Shown: piece after piece, positions 37,220-51,419 of the stretch
Layout: each line of letters starts with the position of its first letter
How positions within the stretch are numbered: the first letter of the stretch is position 1
Assembly (NCBI GenBank): GCA_914767715.1
Contig: OU612066.1
Span: 19,690,283 to 19,754,282, forward strand
Source of the DNA: Membranipora membranacea
Taxonomy: Eukaryota > Bryozoa > Gymnolaemata > Cheilostomatida > Membraniporidae
Direction of reading: 5' to 3'
DNA: 64,000 nt
The notes under the pieces: generated by a model
The model's database searches: none
What the model was told of the DNA's origin: nothing
Seen by the model: the letters and a program-made list of their open reading frames with translations, nothing else
Translations under genes and position numbers: made by a program

Positions 37220-40200
37220 AATAGAACCTGAGACAGTTTGGAGAGACAGTTTTGCGCGAATAATTGTTAGACTAGGCGTATGAACTGGGAAATCACCGCT
37301 AACGATAAAATAGGAGAAAAAGACGTCGCAACTCCGTAAATTGTTTCAAATGCTTGCAACATGCTGCGCTAGGGCTAAAAGATTGAGCGAGAAAATGGGG
37401 AGAGCGAATGAGAGCGGAATTATGTAATAGGCTATAGACAGAAACCGCCATGAATCGAAGCTATTATCGAACCTGCCTGGAGTAACATCTAAACGCAAAG
37501 CAAGCTTTGCTGCAAATTTGCCTCTCATTATTCCTCACAGCCAATAAAAGATCTAGCTTACCATACCTAAGCAACTAGTTAGAATAACTAGTTTGAATGC
37601 TTGCTTTAGTTTCATGAGATAAATTAGTCTAAATCGCAATTCAACAGAATATAATCACATTTCAGGCTTCGAAGATCTCGGTGGTCGTGAGTTCAATGTA
37701 ATGACACAAGCCATTTTCCATCATGTCCTTTTTCTACAGAAACAACTGAGATCAGCTGGGATATAGATACCAAATACCAATGGTTAGAAGTTATAACCAG
37801 TATGACCAAACACCCAATGAACAACCTCAGAAAACATTGCAGGATAGCAAATTCCAAATAGAATATCTTAAAATCGACCTTCTAAACGACCCACTTTTGA
37901 CGGTAAGGATAAGGAAGGCGTGACAGTCCAGAGAAGATTATTTGACACAAAGGCTGGCCCGTTCAGCTGAGCTTGTGTGCAGTTTGTGGAGCACAAGTTC
38001 GGATTTACGGGTTAGTCTGCGGGACAGTCAACATTTTGGCTGTATGCGCCTTTACAGCAACCTTCTATTGGCTTCGAAGACACATATTTGCTTGAAGTTA
38101 CAATCTTGCAACATCAAAACCTAAACATGAGGCGACCATGCTGTAGTTGGGTGATATGAAGCAGGCCTGATTGAAAGATTTATCAAATGACTGACTTGAA
38201 ATATATGAGTGTAACACTAACCTTGGTCCTATGGTTATTGGCTTGTTTTCATCTCACCGTTATAAGATATTAGGATTTAATCCAGCTTAATTACCCGAGC
38301 CAGCTCAATCTGCTGGTTAGTGGAAGTGAGTGAACACTCTGCCATGTCCTGACCTTGCTGTTAAAGGCCGTCTGATCGGATGAGAAGTGGTGCGGTGGAA
38401 TTACCCAAGCCCACATGGAGATGACAAGGCAAAGTTGATTGATAACGCACATCATCCGAGAGATTAAACCTCTCTGACCTCGCTCTGACAACCATTGTGT
38501 GGGAGTGGGGTGCGTTGGGCTTCTTCCGCTTTGTGAGTCTTTGACAAACTGGTCCACCTTCCCATACCTGAAATGATAGGATGTGTGAACAAGTTAGACT
38601 AGCCAGTCCTGATAAACTTGTCTATGTAAAATATGTAGATGGAACAAAGATAAACCCAACCTATACTGACATGAGCTTGCTCAAAAATGAAGCACAGAGA
38701 TAGAATTTTCCCCTAAAATGTAGGAGAAAATGGGCCACGGAAGAACAGCTTGTAATCAAGTCCAATGTGATTGAAGTTTTTAACCTACTACCTAAACAAG
38801 AATGTATTCTAAATAATCCTCCTGACAATATGCTGAGTCTGGGTAAAGCACTATGTCAGGCTATAGCTTCAAAGGGAGTTGGTAAAGGATTGTTAAACAT
38901 CAAAAAATTGAATTCATGGCTAACTAGGCCTAAAGAAGTAGGCCAAAAACGGGCCGGAAAATTAACATGTTGTGAATTACACTGTATTCAGTGATTGTGA
39001 GAGGCTGCAAAATCAATTACACATTTTCGAGGAAAACTTCAACAAAAAACAAAAAATATGATGATGCCAATTATCCTAGTATAATCAGTACTACCCATGC
39101 GCTGAGTCCAAGTTATAGGGCCGTGTGTGTTACATGATGATGGTTTTCCCTGGAAAAGCGAAATTCTCAGAACTGCAAATGACTCACTGTAGGTTGGTAC
39201 CTTTACTAATGATAATTGCTGCTGACTTCAGGAATTGCCAGTAAAACTATCGAAAAAGTTTAGTGAAAATCTCTGCGTTGGAATCCCAGAAAATTTTCTC
39301 ATTTTGTTCAAGAGGATGACTCTGTTTGTCATGGCGAGTAAATTAAAAGCAACGTATCCTTGTATCTTCACTGGTAATGTGAGCAGCAGCCAAGCATGTT
39401 TTGGTCAAGAGAGCAAACAACTCCTACATAAGGCAACATCCACTCCAAATTCTTATATAATCTGTCTAGACAAGCTAATGCGCTACAAAACTGTCTGAAA
39501 AGCAAATTATCCTAGCCTGTGTTATTGACACCTTTCAAGCTCCTGTTCGAGAATTAAAGGAGGGGGTCATTAAACCCACCCAGCCAATAGCAATAATGCA
39601 GAGGCTTCACGATGTAGATAAGCCTTAGATCAATCTGCTGTAGAAATGGGATAAATTCAATTAATACCAACATGCTTTGCAAATCGTTATTGAAGCTCTT
39701 TGTGCTGATATCACAGCGGCCAAAGCCAATTATTACTAAGCCCCGGCACAGTGAAGAGACCAATTTTTATTGTACACAAATGCTCGGCCATTTAGCATAG
39801 AAAAGCATTTCGTCACTCTTTGATGGCTCCTAATCTATAAGTCAAGGCTGTAATAGACTTACACCGTGACGAACTCGCTTGATTATAATACTTTCACCTT
39901 CAAATGTGGTGTTGAGTAGTTAATGTGTCATAACAACAAGGTAGGTTAAAAACTTGGCCGCACTTACAAGTTAGGCCCAATCATCGATTTTTCAACATCC
40001 TAAGGCCCGTATTATTGTTATCAGTAGAAGATTTGGCTGACTTATGCATATGGCTTTCAGGGTGTAGAAATAGCGGGTATTGACCTGGCAGCACATGTGT
40101 GAGACAAGATTCTATTAACCAATGAATACGCTTTCTCTCCCTCTTCCCAAATATCCGATTGTATCAGGAGTTATAAGGTGGACACCATGCCTCCTATCAT

Positions 40201-43200
40201 TACTTAACATAGCCTATTATTCAGGTGCTGTTTGAAAATAATTCCAGATAAAAGTTTTACTTTGGCTCGCTAACAGCAGAACCTAGGACTACTTCTAGGT
40301 CAAAGGCTGTCTGATACTCACAGTTTGAGTTAGAGAGCGGAAGTTTCAACATTTTAAACATTCCGCACATGAAAAATCACGATGTCTGCCATTATCAGTT
40401 TGTGGCTAGGTTAAGAAATAAGTGGGTTTAGAATTAAACCATGTGAAAAAAAGAGATTTTCTGTTTTAACAAGACCTTTGTGTCAAAATGTCTTTATGCA
40501 GCTCTACTTGACGCCCCTCTTTTAAGAACATGACAAAGTATTCCGGTGAAGGTATAGAAAGAGAGGACGGATGGCACTGAGCTGAAAAGCATTGCAGCGT
40601 TCAGCAGTGACTTTATTTATCTATAAATTAAGAAAGAAAAGTAACACTATGGCAGTACTTACAACAATAAAGATCCGAGAAGACTGCAGTGCACATCCAC
40701 ACATCCACGTCAGCTAGACATGATGATTATCCGCAGGTCTGTCAGTTGTTAGACGTAGTCAGCATCCTGACTAACAACTCCACTCCCATTTTAAATAAGA
40801 GCAGCTTGCGTCCGTCTTGTCTAGCCACCATTGCCTATTCAAATGAATCAGTTTGATTTAGTTAGACATTACAAAAGCCATGTTATGTAACATCCAGACT
40901 TTATGGTAGGTTCAACATCTTGAAAACTAATAATCATGCTAGAGTTCGATGCATGGATAATAAGCTTTCAAAGAGACTATACTGACTGACGACGCAGCCA
41001 ATACTTTGTGACATAACATTTTGATAGACAAGCCATGGTAGCAGATTGTGCCATAACACCGATACAGTACAGTAACAGCCATCATGTAGCTATAGCTTAT
41101 GGGAATGTGTCAGATTTTAGTTTGTCAATTTTCAGCTCCAAGGCTATCCAACGTTAATATAGGTGTAATCAGTAGCTCACTATTCTGTTGAAGAATGATT
41201 TTAGAATTCTATATGCTAAAGAAGACCATCACGGATATAGATTAGGATTTCTCTGTATGATAACTCTATTACCCTCAATTCGGGACATTAGTTGAAGGCC
41301 ACTGGTTACCAAACCACAGCCTTGTTGGTTGTTGATGACCCACATTTAGCAACACCGACACTCTTTTCATCAGCACAGTTATTGACATTAATCACGGAGA
41401 AACATGCACAAAGAGCCGTAAAGTGTCCTGGAGATCAACGAGTCCATTGCTGAGATAACAATATATTCTATATGTACATGTTGTTCAGAGTTGAATCAAC
41501 CAGGATGCAATTATCCATAACCACAAAATCGACCAAGCTCCACTTCCAATAAATCACTCACAGTAAAAGTGAGCGATGACGTCACAGCCAGATGGTCTGT
41601 CTATAGGCCAATATGTCGCTTCAATCGTAGGAATTTTCCATTAGATGTGGAGTTACGATCATATTGTCTGTGTATAACAACGTGATTATACGTTTGTGTA
41701 AAAATAAAATTTGAATACGACATAAAACTGCCGATAAAGTTTACCGATGACGGCACTGTTTATTGGAGTTTACAAGCTGCTGGCTGTAAAAATTGAAGCC
41801 CCATCTCCCCCCCCCCCCCCCGAGCTGATATACCACACAGCAGACAGGTCAGGACGATATTACTCATATTTATTGTTTGCTTTTCGAGCCCCCCTCCTCC
41901 CTACATCCTGGACTATTTAGGAAATGATGACAATACAACATGGCAATGGAAAGTATCATGTGACCCGCTATCTGACATATCATGATAACATGATGGTGAT
42001 GAAAATATCAGGCCCACCCAAAGCCAAACCCTGTGACACAACTTGCTTCCAACTTCATGATGACCACAGTATACTAGCGCAGCATTATTTAATAGAGGCG
42101 GATTGACTGTCATCTTTTAGATATATATTTGGGATACAACAATAGAAAAGAACCATTTATACAAAGTAACATGAACTAACATTTTTTAAAGTTTAGCCAG
42201 ACAAACGCAGCCTGTATATCAACCCCACCATGACCTCACTTGTTGAACAAAAAGCTTGGGAAGAAGACAATGTTGACTGTAAAGTATCAAGTAGGCTCAC
42301 AAGCAGGTGTGACAAGCTAACCCAGACTTTGCTTTAAAGCCACCAAGCAAACATGTAAACAAAACACTGTCTGGCCAATGAACTCCCTCATTCATTGCTG
42401 GGACTGATATGAAACTAGAACCTGGCCGACGACGACGACGCTAAGCCTCATTTTAAAACTGGAAAATTCTGATAGGTTAGTTAGAGCTGAAAGTGAGTGT
42501 CTTCTCAAGGTATGATATACAAAGTTGATTATAAATCAAGAAACTCATATTTCTTCATCAAACTCACAACTCAATACAGAGTCATGCCCGCATTTGAAAA
42601 TTAATTAAGCATTTTTGATAAGAGATATTTTGGGTCTGATGAATTTTGACCCGATCACAGAAATCTTATTCATATCCTCCGCAGTCTGCACTGAGATTTT
42701 TAATGAAATGAGTCACTGTTCCAAGATGTTGACTATATCTGTGCCAAGCCCCAAAAGCATTTATACTATCATGATAGACCACCAATCATGATGGCTACAA
42801 AGAAGCAAACAGTATTCAGTTTGATGTCCAAATTTTATGCCATTAATAAACAACATGCTTGACTTTTAAATTGTTTATAAGAAGAGGCAGTTGTCACCTC
42901 AATCAAGCTTAGCAGGAAAAGGGGTTTTGTATGAGCAAAACTAAAAACAATGAAGCTGAATGTCAAAGGATTCTTTGAGTTTCAATATATATCTGGGATA
43001 ATAATGTCTACTAAGTTATTTCAATCAGTATAATTCTATCAATCTCCATATCACTCTATCAACAAGGATAATCTTTCAAACTTGGCGATCACCAATAAAC
43101 TCCTGACAAAACATACCTTATAGGTCACATGAGAGGACAAGTCCCCAAGTACCATTCGATGAGATTTACTTATTGTAAGCTTATAGAAATAGCAATGTGA

Positions 43201-45510
43201 TTGGGTCTAGTCACAGACTGAATACACTTATACGGGTCTAGTCATTAGCATCAACTAGCAGGACCACTCTAGGACAGGAAAGGGCACAAAAATCCTTGTC
43301 CAAGGTTAGATCTACGTAATGCGGCCAGTCCAAGCAAACTTCCAGTGATGTCATATATAGCTAATAACTAAGACCTCCTCGTCATGCAAGCTAACAAGAT
43401 GTGTCTAAGTTAACGTGGCAAATTAAATACTTGCACAATTATGAACTGTTACATAAAACATCCAGACAATTCAAATACGATTATGTAACACACTTTAAAA
43501 GCCTCACTAACAGTCACAGTATTCAATAATAACTGTTAGTAGTCTGCTAAGTTATGGATTCCAGCAGCTAAAAACCTGTACCAAATATCACTGTTGTGGT
43601 GAATGGTTAATGGACCTAAGTTCAGATCCTGTTACCACCAGACAGGGATTTGAACAAACATTAAACTCTTAGTTAATACTGACTTGATACTGATACAGCT
43701 CAGATTTGCTTCAGTTCAGATCCTGTTCTCCAAACAGACAAGGATTTGAATTAACATAACCTTGAGATGAATCGAAATTGACTTTGATTGAGCTTAGATT
43801 GAGTTCACGCAGACCAGAGCAATTGAAATAGTTTTTCTTCTTACCTTACCACTATTGACAATATCCATTTCAACACACAGACTGTAATAGATAGTTGACT
43901 TCTTCGCTCATTGATCGCAGCACCATGTTGGCCTCCTAAAAATTCAACAAGATATATCAAATTAAACTTTTATTTTCATGACTATCTATTTAAAATTTGA
44001 TTGACTAGTTCTGCAAGCCATCCTCATATCCTCAATTCAAGGTCTAGTGATACGGTGTTGACTCATGGCTTCAATTAAAGTCAACTGATATCATGGACAT
44101 CTCTTTTGTGTGGTAAATATGGTGCTTCAATAGTTCGGTGGAGGTGCATATTTACTGGGAGTTGCTTTGCCTGATCAGATAAGGCTTCTTTTACGAAAAT
44201 GGGGTATAAACATTGACCAAAATCCTTTCCTGATTCTCCAGCCTACATAGGTTTCGTAGACAATTGTGAAAGGCAATCTTGTAATGTTGAAATAATGCTT
44301 ACATGCCATGAACTGCGTTCTCTCCGCTAGCAACATCCCATTTCAACCAAATACACTCTACAGCTCATTATTCCACTTCAATCACTGTCATCCTCTGCTC
44401 ATCAACTGATCGGAAATCAGTCACATCTCTTGTTGATAGCCAAGTAAATGCCTGCAAATTATTACACATCTGTTAGCCTATGATTATGAAAGAATTTTCA
44501 AATACTTGTCCTTTCACCAAGATCTAAACTCAACCTCTTTCGCCAGTAGTACCCTGCATACTAACCAAGTTTTCATAGATGCAAGGTCAGTAAGCAGGAT
44601 CATGTATTGGTGAATGCAGTCAAGGTTATAGGAATACATGTACTATAATAATCTAGGTCAACTTATTGGTCTCTATATAGTATGCTAACAAGTATATAAA
44701 ATATAGTTATTCTGCTCTACTTCTGCAGGGTGAAAAAATGGCCAATAATTGACATGATGTGTCTATCATATTGGAGGCCTACCTGCAGGTTACAACGTAA
44801 CATGTAAAATCAGCAGTTTAAATGTTTTTATGCTTACTAGGAGAAGCAGAGAAAGGGATGACAGATATGTCCGCCATGTATATTTCCAAGCGCGCCCCCA
44901 AAATGTATAGCCCTGTATTCTTTGCAAAACTGAAAGTGGCATGACATTACTATGATTAGCTTAGGTTCAGTGCAAGAAATCTATATCAAAGTGTTGCAGA
45001 TTTTATCTGTGGGTTTCCTTGGAAATACAGCTTCATGAAAAAACTTTTTGTTTTTTCATTATTCGCTCACAAAGGAGAGCGAGGTAAGTTAGAACAAATT
45101 TTGAGATGTTGCCCCAAAATGAGTCTGAGGACTTCTCTACGATAGACAGAGATATTGAGATTTTTGCATATACTTAATAACAAATCTATATTAAGTCTAT
45201 GGATTTTTGTCACGCTTGACATTTGGCCCTACTTTTCCCTAATGTTGGGTCAACTATAATAAACTGTCATCAAATAATTTTAACAAATTAATTGTTATAG
45301 GATACCATCAAGCTTTAGTTCCAGCAGGGAGTCTTTCAATTCTCTGAGTTCTGAGCTTCTCATAGACCAATTTCAACCAATTCAATAATATTTTGCCAAA
45401 AAAGTATTATGGGTTGATTTGACTAATTTAACAAAAATGCTACAATCTTTCCCTGAAACTTGCACCAAATTGAATCGTTTTAATCAGTGCCATGAGTTAC
45501 CTCCTTGGCT
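37220..45510. other. Gene-poor stretch
   Basis: No supported coding exon. Possible non-coding minus-strand exons have good splice signals but no sustained frame: for example AG|GAGGCCAACATGG near 43938, and a GTAAGT donor near 40656. Poly(dC) at 41807-41821. A short direct duplication, GTTCAGATCCTGTT, occurs at about 43620 and 43713 with similar flanks, perhaps from a tRNA-like repeat. Confidence 0.45.
41807..41821. repeat. Poly(dC) tract, 15 bp
   Basis: An uninterrupted run of 15 C. Confidence 0.95.
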
Positions 45511-46274
45511 CATGGCTGCAGCCTGTAGACTAAATATTAATATTAAAGATCTCCTAGCAGGGTTCCATACAAGACAAATCAGCAACACCATGTCGTGCGC
45601 GAGAGTCTTTTACATACCTGTTCAAATTTTCATTGTATTTGAACAAATAGGGGCCCCTTGGCAGCTTCTCAAATACACCCATGTCTATCAGCCGCCTCAA
45701 AAACATGCCTCAGTTGATGAAGGCTTTTGATGATGCGTGTTGTTTCCACATGATTATATATACCATTCATACTGAGTGCCTATTGGCTAATAACTAAGCA
45801 TAAGTCATGTGACCTTTGGGGTATAATGCCTGGTTAAAATCAGATGTAATTTGACTATTTCATTATCCAGAATGTGTTGGTGAGTTTGAAATGAGAATAC
45901 AGACAAAAATGGATTAAATCGACTGATACATAAAAAAAAACAATACCACTGTTTAGTGCAAAATTCAGTTTTTAATGTGAGTTGATAAGCCATAAGGTCA
46001 CATGACTTATGCTTAGTTATTAGCCAATAGGAACTCAGTATGAATGGTATATATAATCATGAGGAAACAACACGCATCATCAAAAGCCTTCATCAACTGA
46101 GGCATGTTTTTGAGGCGGCTGATAGACATTGATGTATTTGAGAAGCTGCCAAGGGGGCCCTATTTGTTCAAATGCAATGAAAGTTTGACCAGGTATGTAG
46201 AAGACTCTCGCGCACGACATGGTGTTGCTAATTCGTCTCGTATGGTGAACCCTGCTTAGGGATGTTGCAGCCAT
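45511..46274. mobile_element. Foldback element with about 290-bp inverted arms
   Basis: The left arm (45511-45815) and right arm (45994-46274) are reverse complements with high identity from CATGGCTGCA at the outer ends to AAGTCATGTGACC at the inner ends. The spacer is about 178 bp. The left arm carries an extra AT-rich piece of about 25 bp near 45530-45555. Both arms contain the same open frame ending KHASVDEGF. This is expected from arm identity and is not evidence for a gene. The structure resembles a non-autonomous foldback/MITE transposon or a recent inverted duplication. No target-site duplication was established. Confidence 0.75.
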
Positions 46275-49200
46275 TATGGGCAATACTTTCAATTAAAACA
46301 TTCTGAGTAATTTCATATTACAAGTCCCAATTTACCCCACATCCTATATCCCACTCCCAGCTTATCCAACTTCTTCTTCATTACGTAGAAGACATTATAC
46401 AAGTGATTAAATCTGACCGATTTCCAGGGTGCAACCCTCATGTAAACCAACTTCTCACTATAAATGTGATGTGAAAATGTGAAATGTGAAATATCAAAGC
46501 AAACAATGCCACGGTCACTTGTCAAATCTTAAGACCAATCTTGCTATGGTGGTTTGCAAAACCACAGCAATAATCATTTTTGATGAATAGCTGATAGCCA
46601 ACTCTTTACATGGTGATATAAATTTAGTTGGGCAGGGTCATATTTAGTCCTATAACCGATTATGGAAAAATATAATCTATTACCCAATGCCTTCATGCTC
46701 AAACATCACTTTCTCGACTGCCCCCCCCCCCCTCTCTCCCTTAGGGTTTTCATAAACTGAGAACCTGTGTTTATATAGGGCTGTATCTTAATCGCTTCTA
46801 CATACACCCATGGCATAGGACCGTTTTTTACACCCAACTAGCAGTCAATTATAAATAATTAGATATATGTGAAGTAAGAAAGTGTCCCGGTTCAGATACA
46901 GACCCAAAACATGACGTAGTGGTTCCTATAAGAACGGCCCAGACTTGAACACAGCAGAACTGACAATTGTATATTGTATAGGACAATACACAATTTGAAT
47001 TGTTACTTTATATCTTTCTCATGGTCATACCTTTCCATCTGAAAGTTGTGCTGGAGAGTATGCTAAAGAAGGCTCACTCAATTGTGGAACTGAACATCGG
47101 TACTATTTCCAGGCAACTCACATCTTTATTTCTCCTGCGCATTGACATACTGCTGAGCTGCTGAGCTGCTAAGCTGCTAACACAACAAACAAGTAAATAT
47201 GTGTTAATTAACTGGACAACATGAATATGTATGCATATGATTGTTAAGTTAAAATTAAGTGCAGCAATAGCCAAGTGATAGGATAGTTTGTTTGCAATCG
47301 CTTTTTCAGGGATACCCTTTCGACAGGCTTTTGCAACATTCAACAATTTTATGTGGCACATGCACATTTCACAACATGTTGCTCAACGTAAAACACAAAA
47401 CCTCACGAATAGAAATATTGCATTAATCGCCCCCTTCCAACTAAACGCCTACATAGATAGAGGGGCTTCGTGTGTATCAAGTTTACACCTTTCATAATAA
47501 CTTTGAGAATGGGGAGGGCATGCGGCATTCTGGGCAAACTAATTTTGAGACACAAATGTAGTACACCCTCCCCCTCACAGTAAAACCTATGCAATGGTGT
47601 GGAACGATAAGTTAAGTAGGCCTTCGCTTGAGTGGCTCAGTTGAATGCAGTCTATGGAATATATGCCCTCCACTCTTTACTTATTGGATTTCCCAGAATT
47701 AGTGTAAGTATGTCTGAGCATTGATAGATTAAATGCCTATGATGGACTTACACACACTCACGTTTATATATATCTATATATTATATAGTGATACTCCTAC
47801 CAGTATTATTATACATACTTACTACTTTATGAAAAATGCAAGCACACATAATTAATAAAAAAAACCAGTGGAGTACTCACTGTACACTGTTGTTCTGCAC
47901 ACTCCACCACAGTCTGGGTTCTCCCACATCAGAGAAATACTAAAATTCAATAGTGGCAGTAGACCTGGGAGCAGGCTTGATCCTATACTCCCTGTCTCTC
48001 TCCAATGACTATGGAGTACTCCTAGTCCTTGCTCTCTCTGTCTGTGCAGGTCTGGGTCCAGTCAGCTCTCTTTGAGGCAGTCCTAGACTGGAAGTGGAGA
48101 GAGTATCAGAATTGATCAGAACATTAAAATGACCATTCTTTACCCAGCTCCACTTCTTTTGATGGTTGCATTGAACTTCTCTGCCAGTAGCTTACTAGTG
48201 ACAGCGATAGACAGAGTGCCTGTCAGTCAGGTTCCAATGACACCCGGCTTTATTCTTGATGCCAGACAATGAAAGAGCTTATTAAACTAAGATCCATCAA
48301 CAAATTCTGCCCTATTGTATGGGTTTTGATGTTGCAACCCACAACTTCATAAATTCCCAGGGCCCTGGTCAGGTAAGGGCCCTGTCATAATGATTTCTTT
48401 TAAGATTTTAAGTGATTAGACACAAATTATCCTTATATTGGTGTTAAAACTCAATAAATCATTGTCAAGTAAGCTTTTATGTGATTAATTACCTGAAAAA
48501 AGACGTGATAAATTTAATATTTTCCAATTTACCACGTAGACCGACTTCAGATTCTCCTAACTTTGTGCAAAGTTATGAGCAGACAACTCTCATTTATTTT
48601 TCCTACATGAGATAATTATTTGACCAGGGAGTTAGGGGGTTTGGGATTTTGAGTTATATCCCAAACTCCCTGATTTGACATGCCATAAACAAATGCTCAA
48701 ACTTTGTTTAGGTTGATTTAGTAGCATGGATAGAACACTTGTCTAGGCATAACCCAGCCTGTCTTAGCAAGCTTGTCAAGACAGGCTAGGCATAACCATG
48801 ACATACTGGTGATAAACTTATAAAATATCATATATTTCCCAATTTGAGTCTCCTTTGGTCAGGCTCAAGCAATTCTTACTTTTTACCATGCCAAAAAACT
48901 TTTCTTAGTACATTCTTTTCAATTTTGCTACCATTCATTGCACTTTCCCATCCTTTTAATTTTATCGAGTGGATGTTGTAATGTGTCATGTGTCACACCA
49001 CTTTTAATTTTGGTTTTTATAAACTTGCCGCTGTAAAGTTCTTAATATCTTTTGATTTTCATAAAAACTTCAATAAGAAACTATAAAATAATGTGGATAT
49101 GTAGCAAGTCAATCATGATCAGCTCAGCTAGTGGTCACATTCCCAAAATTCATGAAATTCTTTCGGAACAAAAATTGCTGAATTAAGGACCAAAGGAGCA

Positions 49201-50024
49201 AGGATTTTCAGCGATTTTTCACTCATTTTGACTGAAATGACTCCGAGGGTACACTGCGCACACTGCGCACACTATAAAACACCACCTCATATTGAAGGAT
49301 AATTTGACAGCTAAAACTATAAGGTTGTGCTGCTAAAGCTCTGAAACCATCATACAATGATTGTATCAATAAATATGACCAAATGTTCCATTGTTATAAC
49401 TTGCATTATCTACAGTTGGCCTGTGACAATTGCACCCTGATCGCTATACATACTTAGAGATTGAATGTCCAAATCTGTAGGTGTGTTCCTTTATCTGACA
49501 TCAATCTAAACTCCCTATCCTCTCCCCCCCCCAACACAATAATTGTGCAGGTTAATTCATCAACCTTTATGGACATCGCCTTGTTGTTTGTAGTTCTAAG
49601 TTTGTTCATTTGCCTTAATAACATAAAAGTTTATATAAGATCTGCCGTGTATGATATACCTCTGATAATATATGAAGCTTCCTCCTGTACAAAGCACCAA
49701 CTCAACCGAGACTCTTTAATCAACTTAGGCTGTCCAGCGCTTTATTGAATTTGTTACAATGGGATGTGGGGTGGGGATGGACGGGTCAGATTCAACTGAG
49801 CGGTGGGATGTTAGTTTAAGCTCACAAACTGAGCTGGGATTGCTGGTAGTAATACTAAATTTCAAGCTTCTACCGTCAATCACAGTTCCCTAGGATGTGA
49901 TTATTATTCATAATTAATAAGAAAACAAGTCAGAGTTATCCTCTCAGAGCAATAAATAATATAACTCAGTCCTTGTGCCATTGTAGTAAAAATATATTTC
50001 TCATTAGAGAGTGAGGCTATGGAT
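46275..50024. other. Gene-poor stretch with small repeats
   Basis: Poly(dC) at 46721-46732. Tandem GAGCTGCT units at 47150-47182. Poly(dC), 9 bp, at 49524-49532. A doubled ACTGCGCAC near 49253-49272. A 10-bp-stem hairpin at 48756-48787. An imperfect inverted repeat around 48626-48671 (GGGAGTT...AACTCCC). No supported exon was seen. Confidence 0.5.
48756..48787. repeat. Hairpin with 10-bp perfect stem
   Basis: AGCCTGTCTT and its exact reverse complement flank a 12-base centre containing AAGCTTG. TAGGCATAACC is repeated on both outer sides. Confidence 0.7.
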
Positions 50025-50450
50025 ATAGTTAGTTAGTTAGTTAAATCTTTTATTTCATGTAATATTGAACCTCGAAATTACACGAAGGAACTAAAAAAGA
50101 TGGATATATATCTCTTATCTATTATCTATAGTCTCTGGTTTAACAAGATTCAGTCAAACAGTTTATTATGAAGTCCTAAGTAAGAAAATGGAAGAAAATG
50201 GGAAGGACACAGATTGACTGAAGAAGAAACATTATGAAATGGTCATGGGTTATGCTGACATCTTCTGCTGATCTCAATATTAAACTATCGATCATGGTAG
50301 ACACCCTTCACCTCTTCGTAGTCCAAGTATTTCTTCTGATAAAAACTGAAATAATGTAGTAGTCTTGTCAGCAAGTGGCGCCTTTGCATAATATAGGGCC
50401 TAGTTTCTATAAAATGTTACAGAACACATTTTTTTATTAGATACGATAGA
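50025..50450 (-). mobile_element. Possible LINE 3' end
   Basis: On the minus strand the segment ends AAATAAAAGATTTAACTAACTAACTA, a tetranucleotide (AACT)n tail after an A-rich stretch, as at the 3' ends of some non-LTR retrotransposons. No coding sequence was recognised upstream of it, so the call rests on the tail alone. Confidence 0.25.
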
Positions 50451-50820
50451 GGCATATGACAGGTTTTAATTCTCTATAGGAAGGAAGAGCAATCTTCCAA
50501 ATATGGTACTATGATCCAATATGAAGAATTGATAACTCTTATCTCGATTTCATTTACAGAAATACCTTTGGGATTTGTGAAACTTATGTAGTTTCGTACA
50601 CATAATATCCATTGAGGTATAATATTCTGTATTGGTGCATATATCGTAACAGTGCTGTAGGTAAAATCCACCCCCATAACAGAAAAAGTCATTTCATTAT
50701 TGGTTATTGCAGGTCTAACATAAAGGTAAAAACCAAACCAATAATGTTTTTGACACATAAGCTTGATAACTTAGGGTACAAATGAACTAAAAAAGGACAT
50801 TTCAATTTCAGTCTTGTTCC

Positions 50821-50886
50821 ATGTCACATCCATAATACTGTACTTAATAGCAGCCAACCATCATAGGACATCAACTCCACTCCTGG
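50821..50886 (-). pseudogene. Relic exon of an isoleucyl-tRNA synthetase copy
   Basis: The minus strand matches the exon at 63862-63981 of the intact synthetase: about 40 of 45 bases are identical from ATACTGTACTT to CATCAACTCCA. The translation keeps SGVDVL, then a TGA where the intact gene has an arginine codon, then WLAAIKYSI against WWAANKYSI. It diverges after about 65 bp. The neighbouring exon was not found nearby. It is a fragment of a second, dead copy. Confidence 0.7.
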
Positions 50887-50889
50887 CAA

Positions 50890-51415
50890 ATTTAATGTGA
50901 TATGAGATTAAGTATATCGATGAGCAATAAACCACTTGAAAGTTTGAACTAGATATCAGATGAACCAATGACCTAATAAAATGGGAATTAAACCATAAAC
51001 AAAAAATGTACATCAAAAGATCAAACAATATCCAAAGGTCAACCATTAAAAGCCCACATATCCTCATGTGCCTCTAATATGATTGGACAAAGCACTACGG
51101 TAACAAATATATACATTATATACAGCTGTTACCCGTTCAGTTGACATTGCAAACTGAAAGATCAAGGAAGGCAAAGATACTGAATACTGACAAAGGTTAG
51201 AATATTCACAACTTTCATCTTTCTTTGCAGTAGCTCTTTTACAAATTTACAAATGTTATTATCATTATCTTTATTCGAACTATTGATTTTCACACGAAGT
51301 GTTAAACCAATAAGTCTCGTTACATAAACTGTGGCACTTTGTATCAAAAAGGATCATGTATGAAAAATTCAGTAAGAAGAATTTTAAATGAGTAAAAAAA
51401 ACCTATTCTTTTTAT
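50890..51415. other. AT-rich spacer
   Basis: Short minus-strand ORFs only; nothing supported. Confidence 0.5.
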
Positions 51416-51419
51416 GATA

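Noticed and set aside
45419-45730. A 103-codon ORF, and its partner at 46080-46292, as paralogous genes
   Set aside because: The similarity is exactly that of the inverted arms of the foldback element, with no start or splice support.
47150-47182. GAGCTGCT tandem units as a satellite
   Set aside because: Only about four imperfect units, which is ordinary short tandem repetition.
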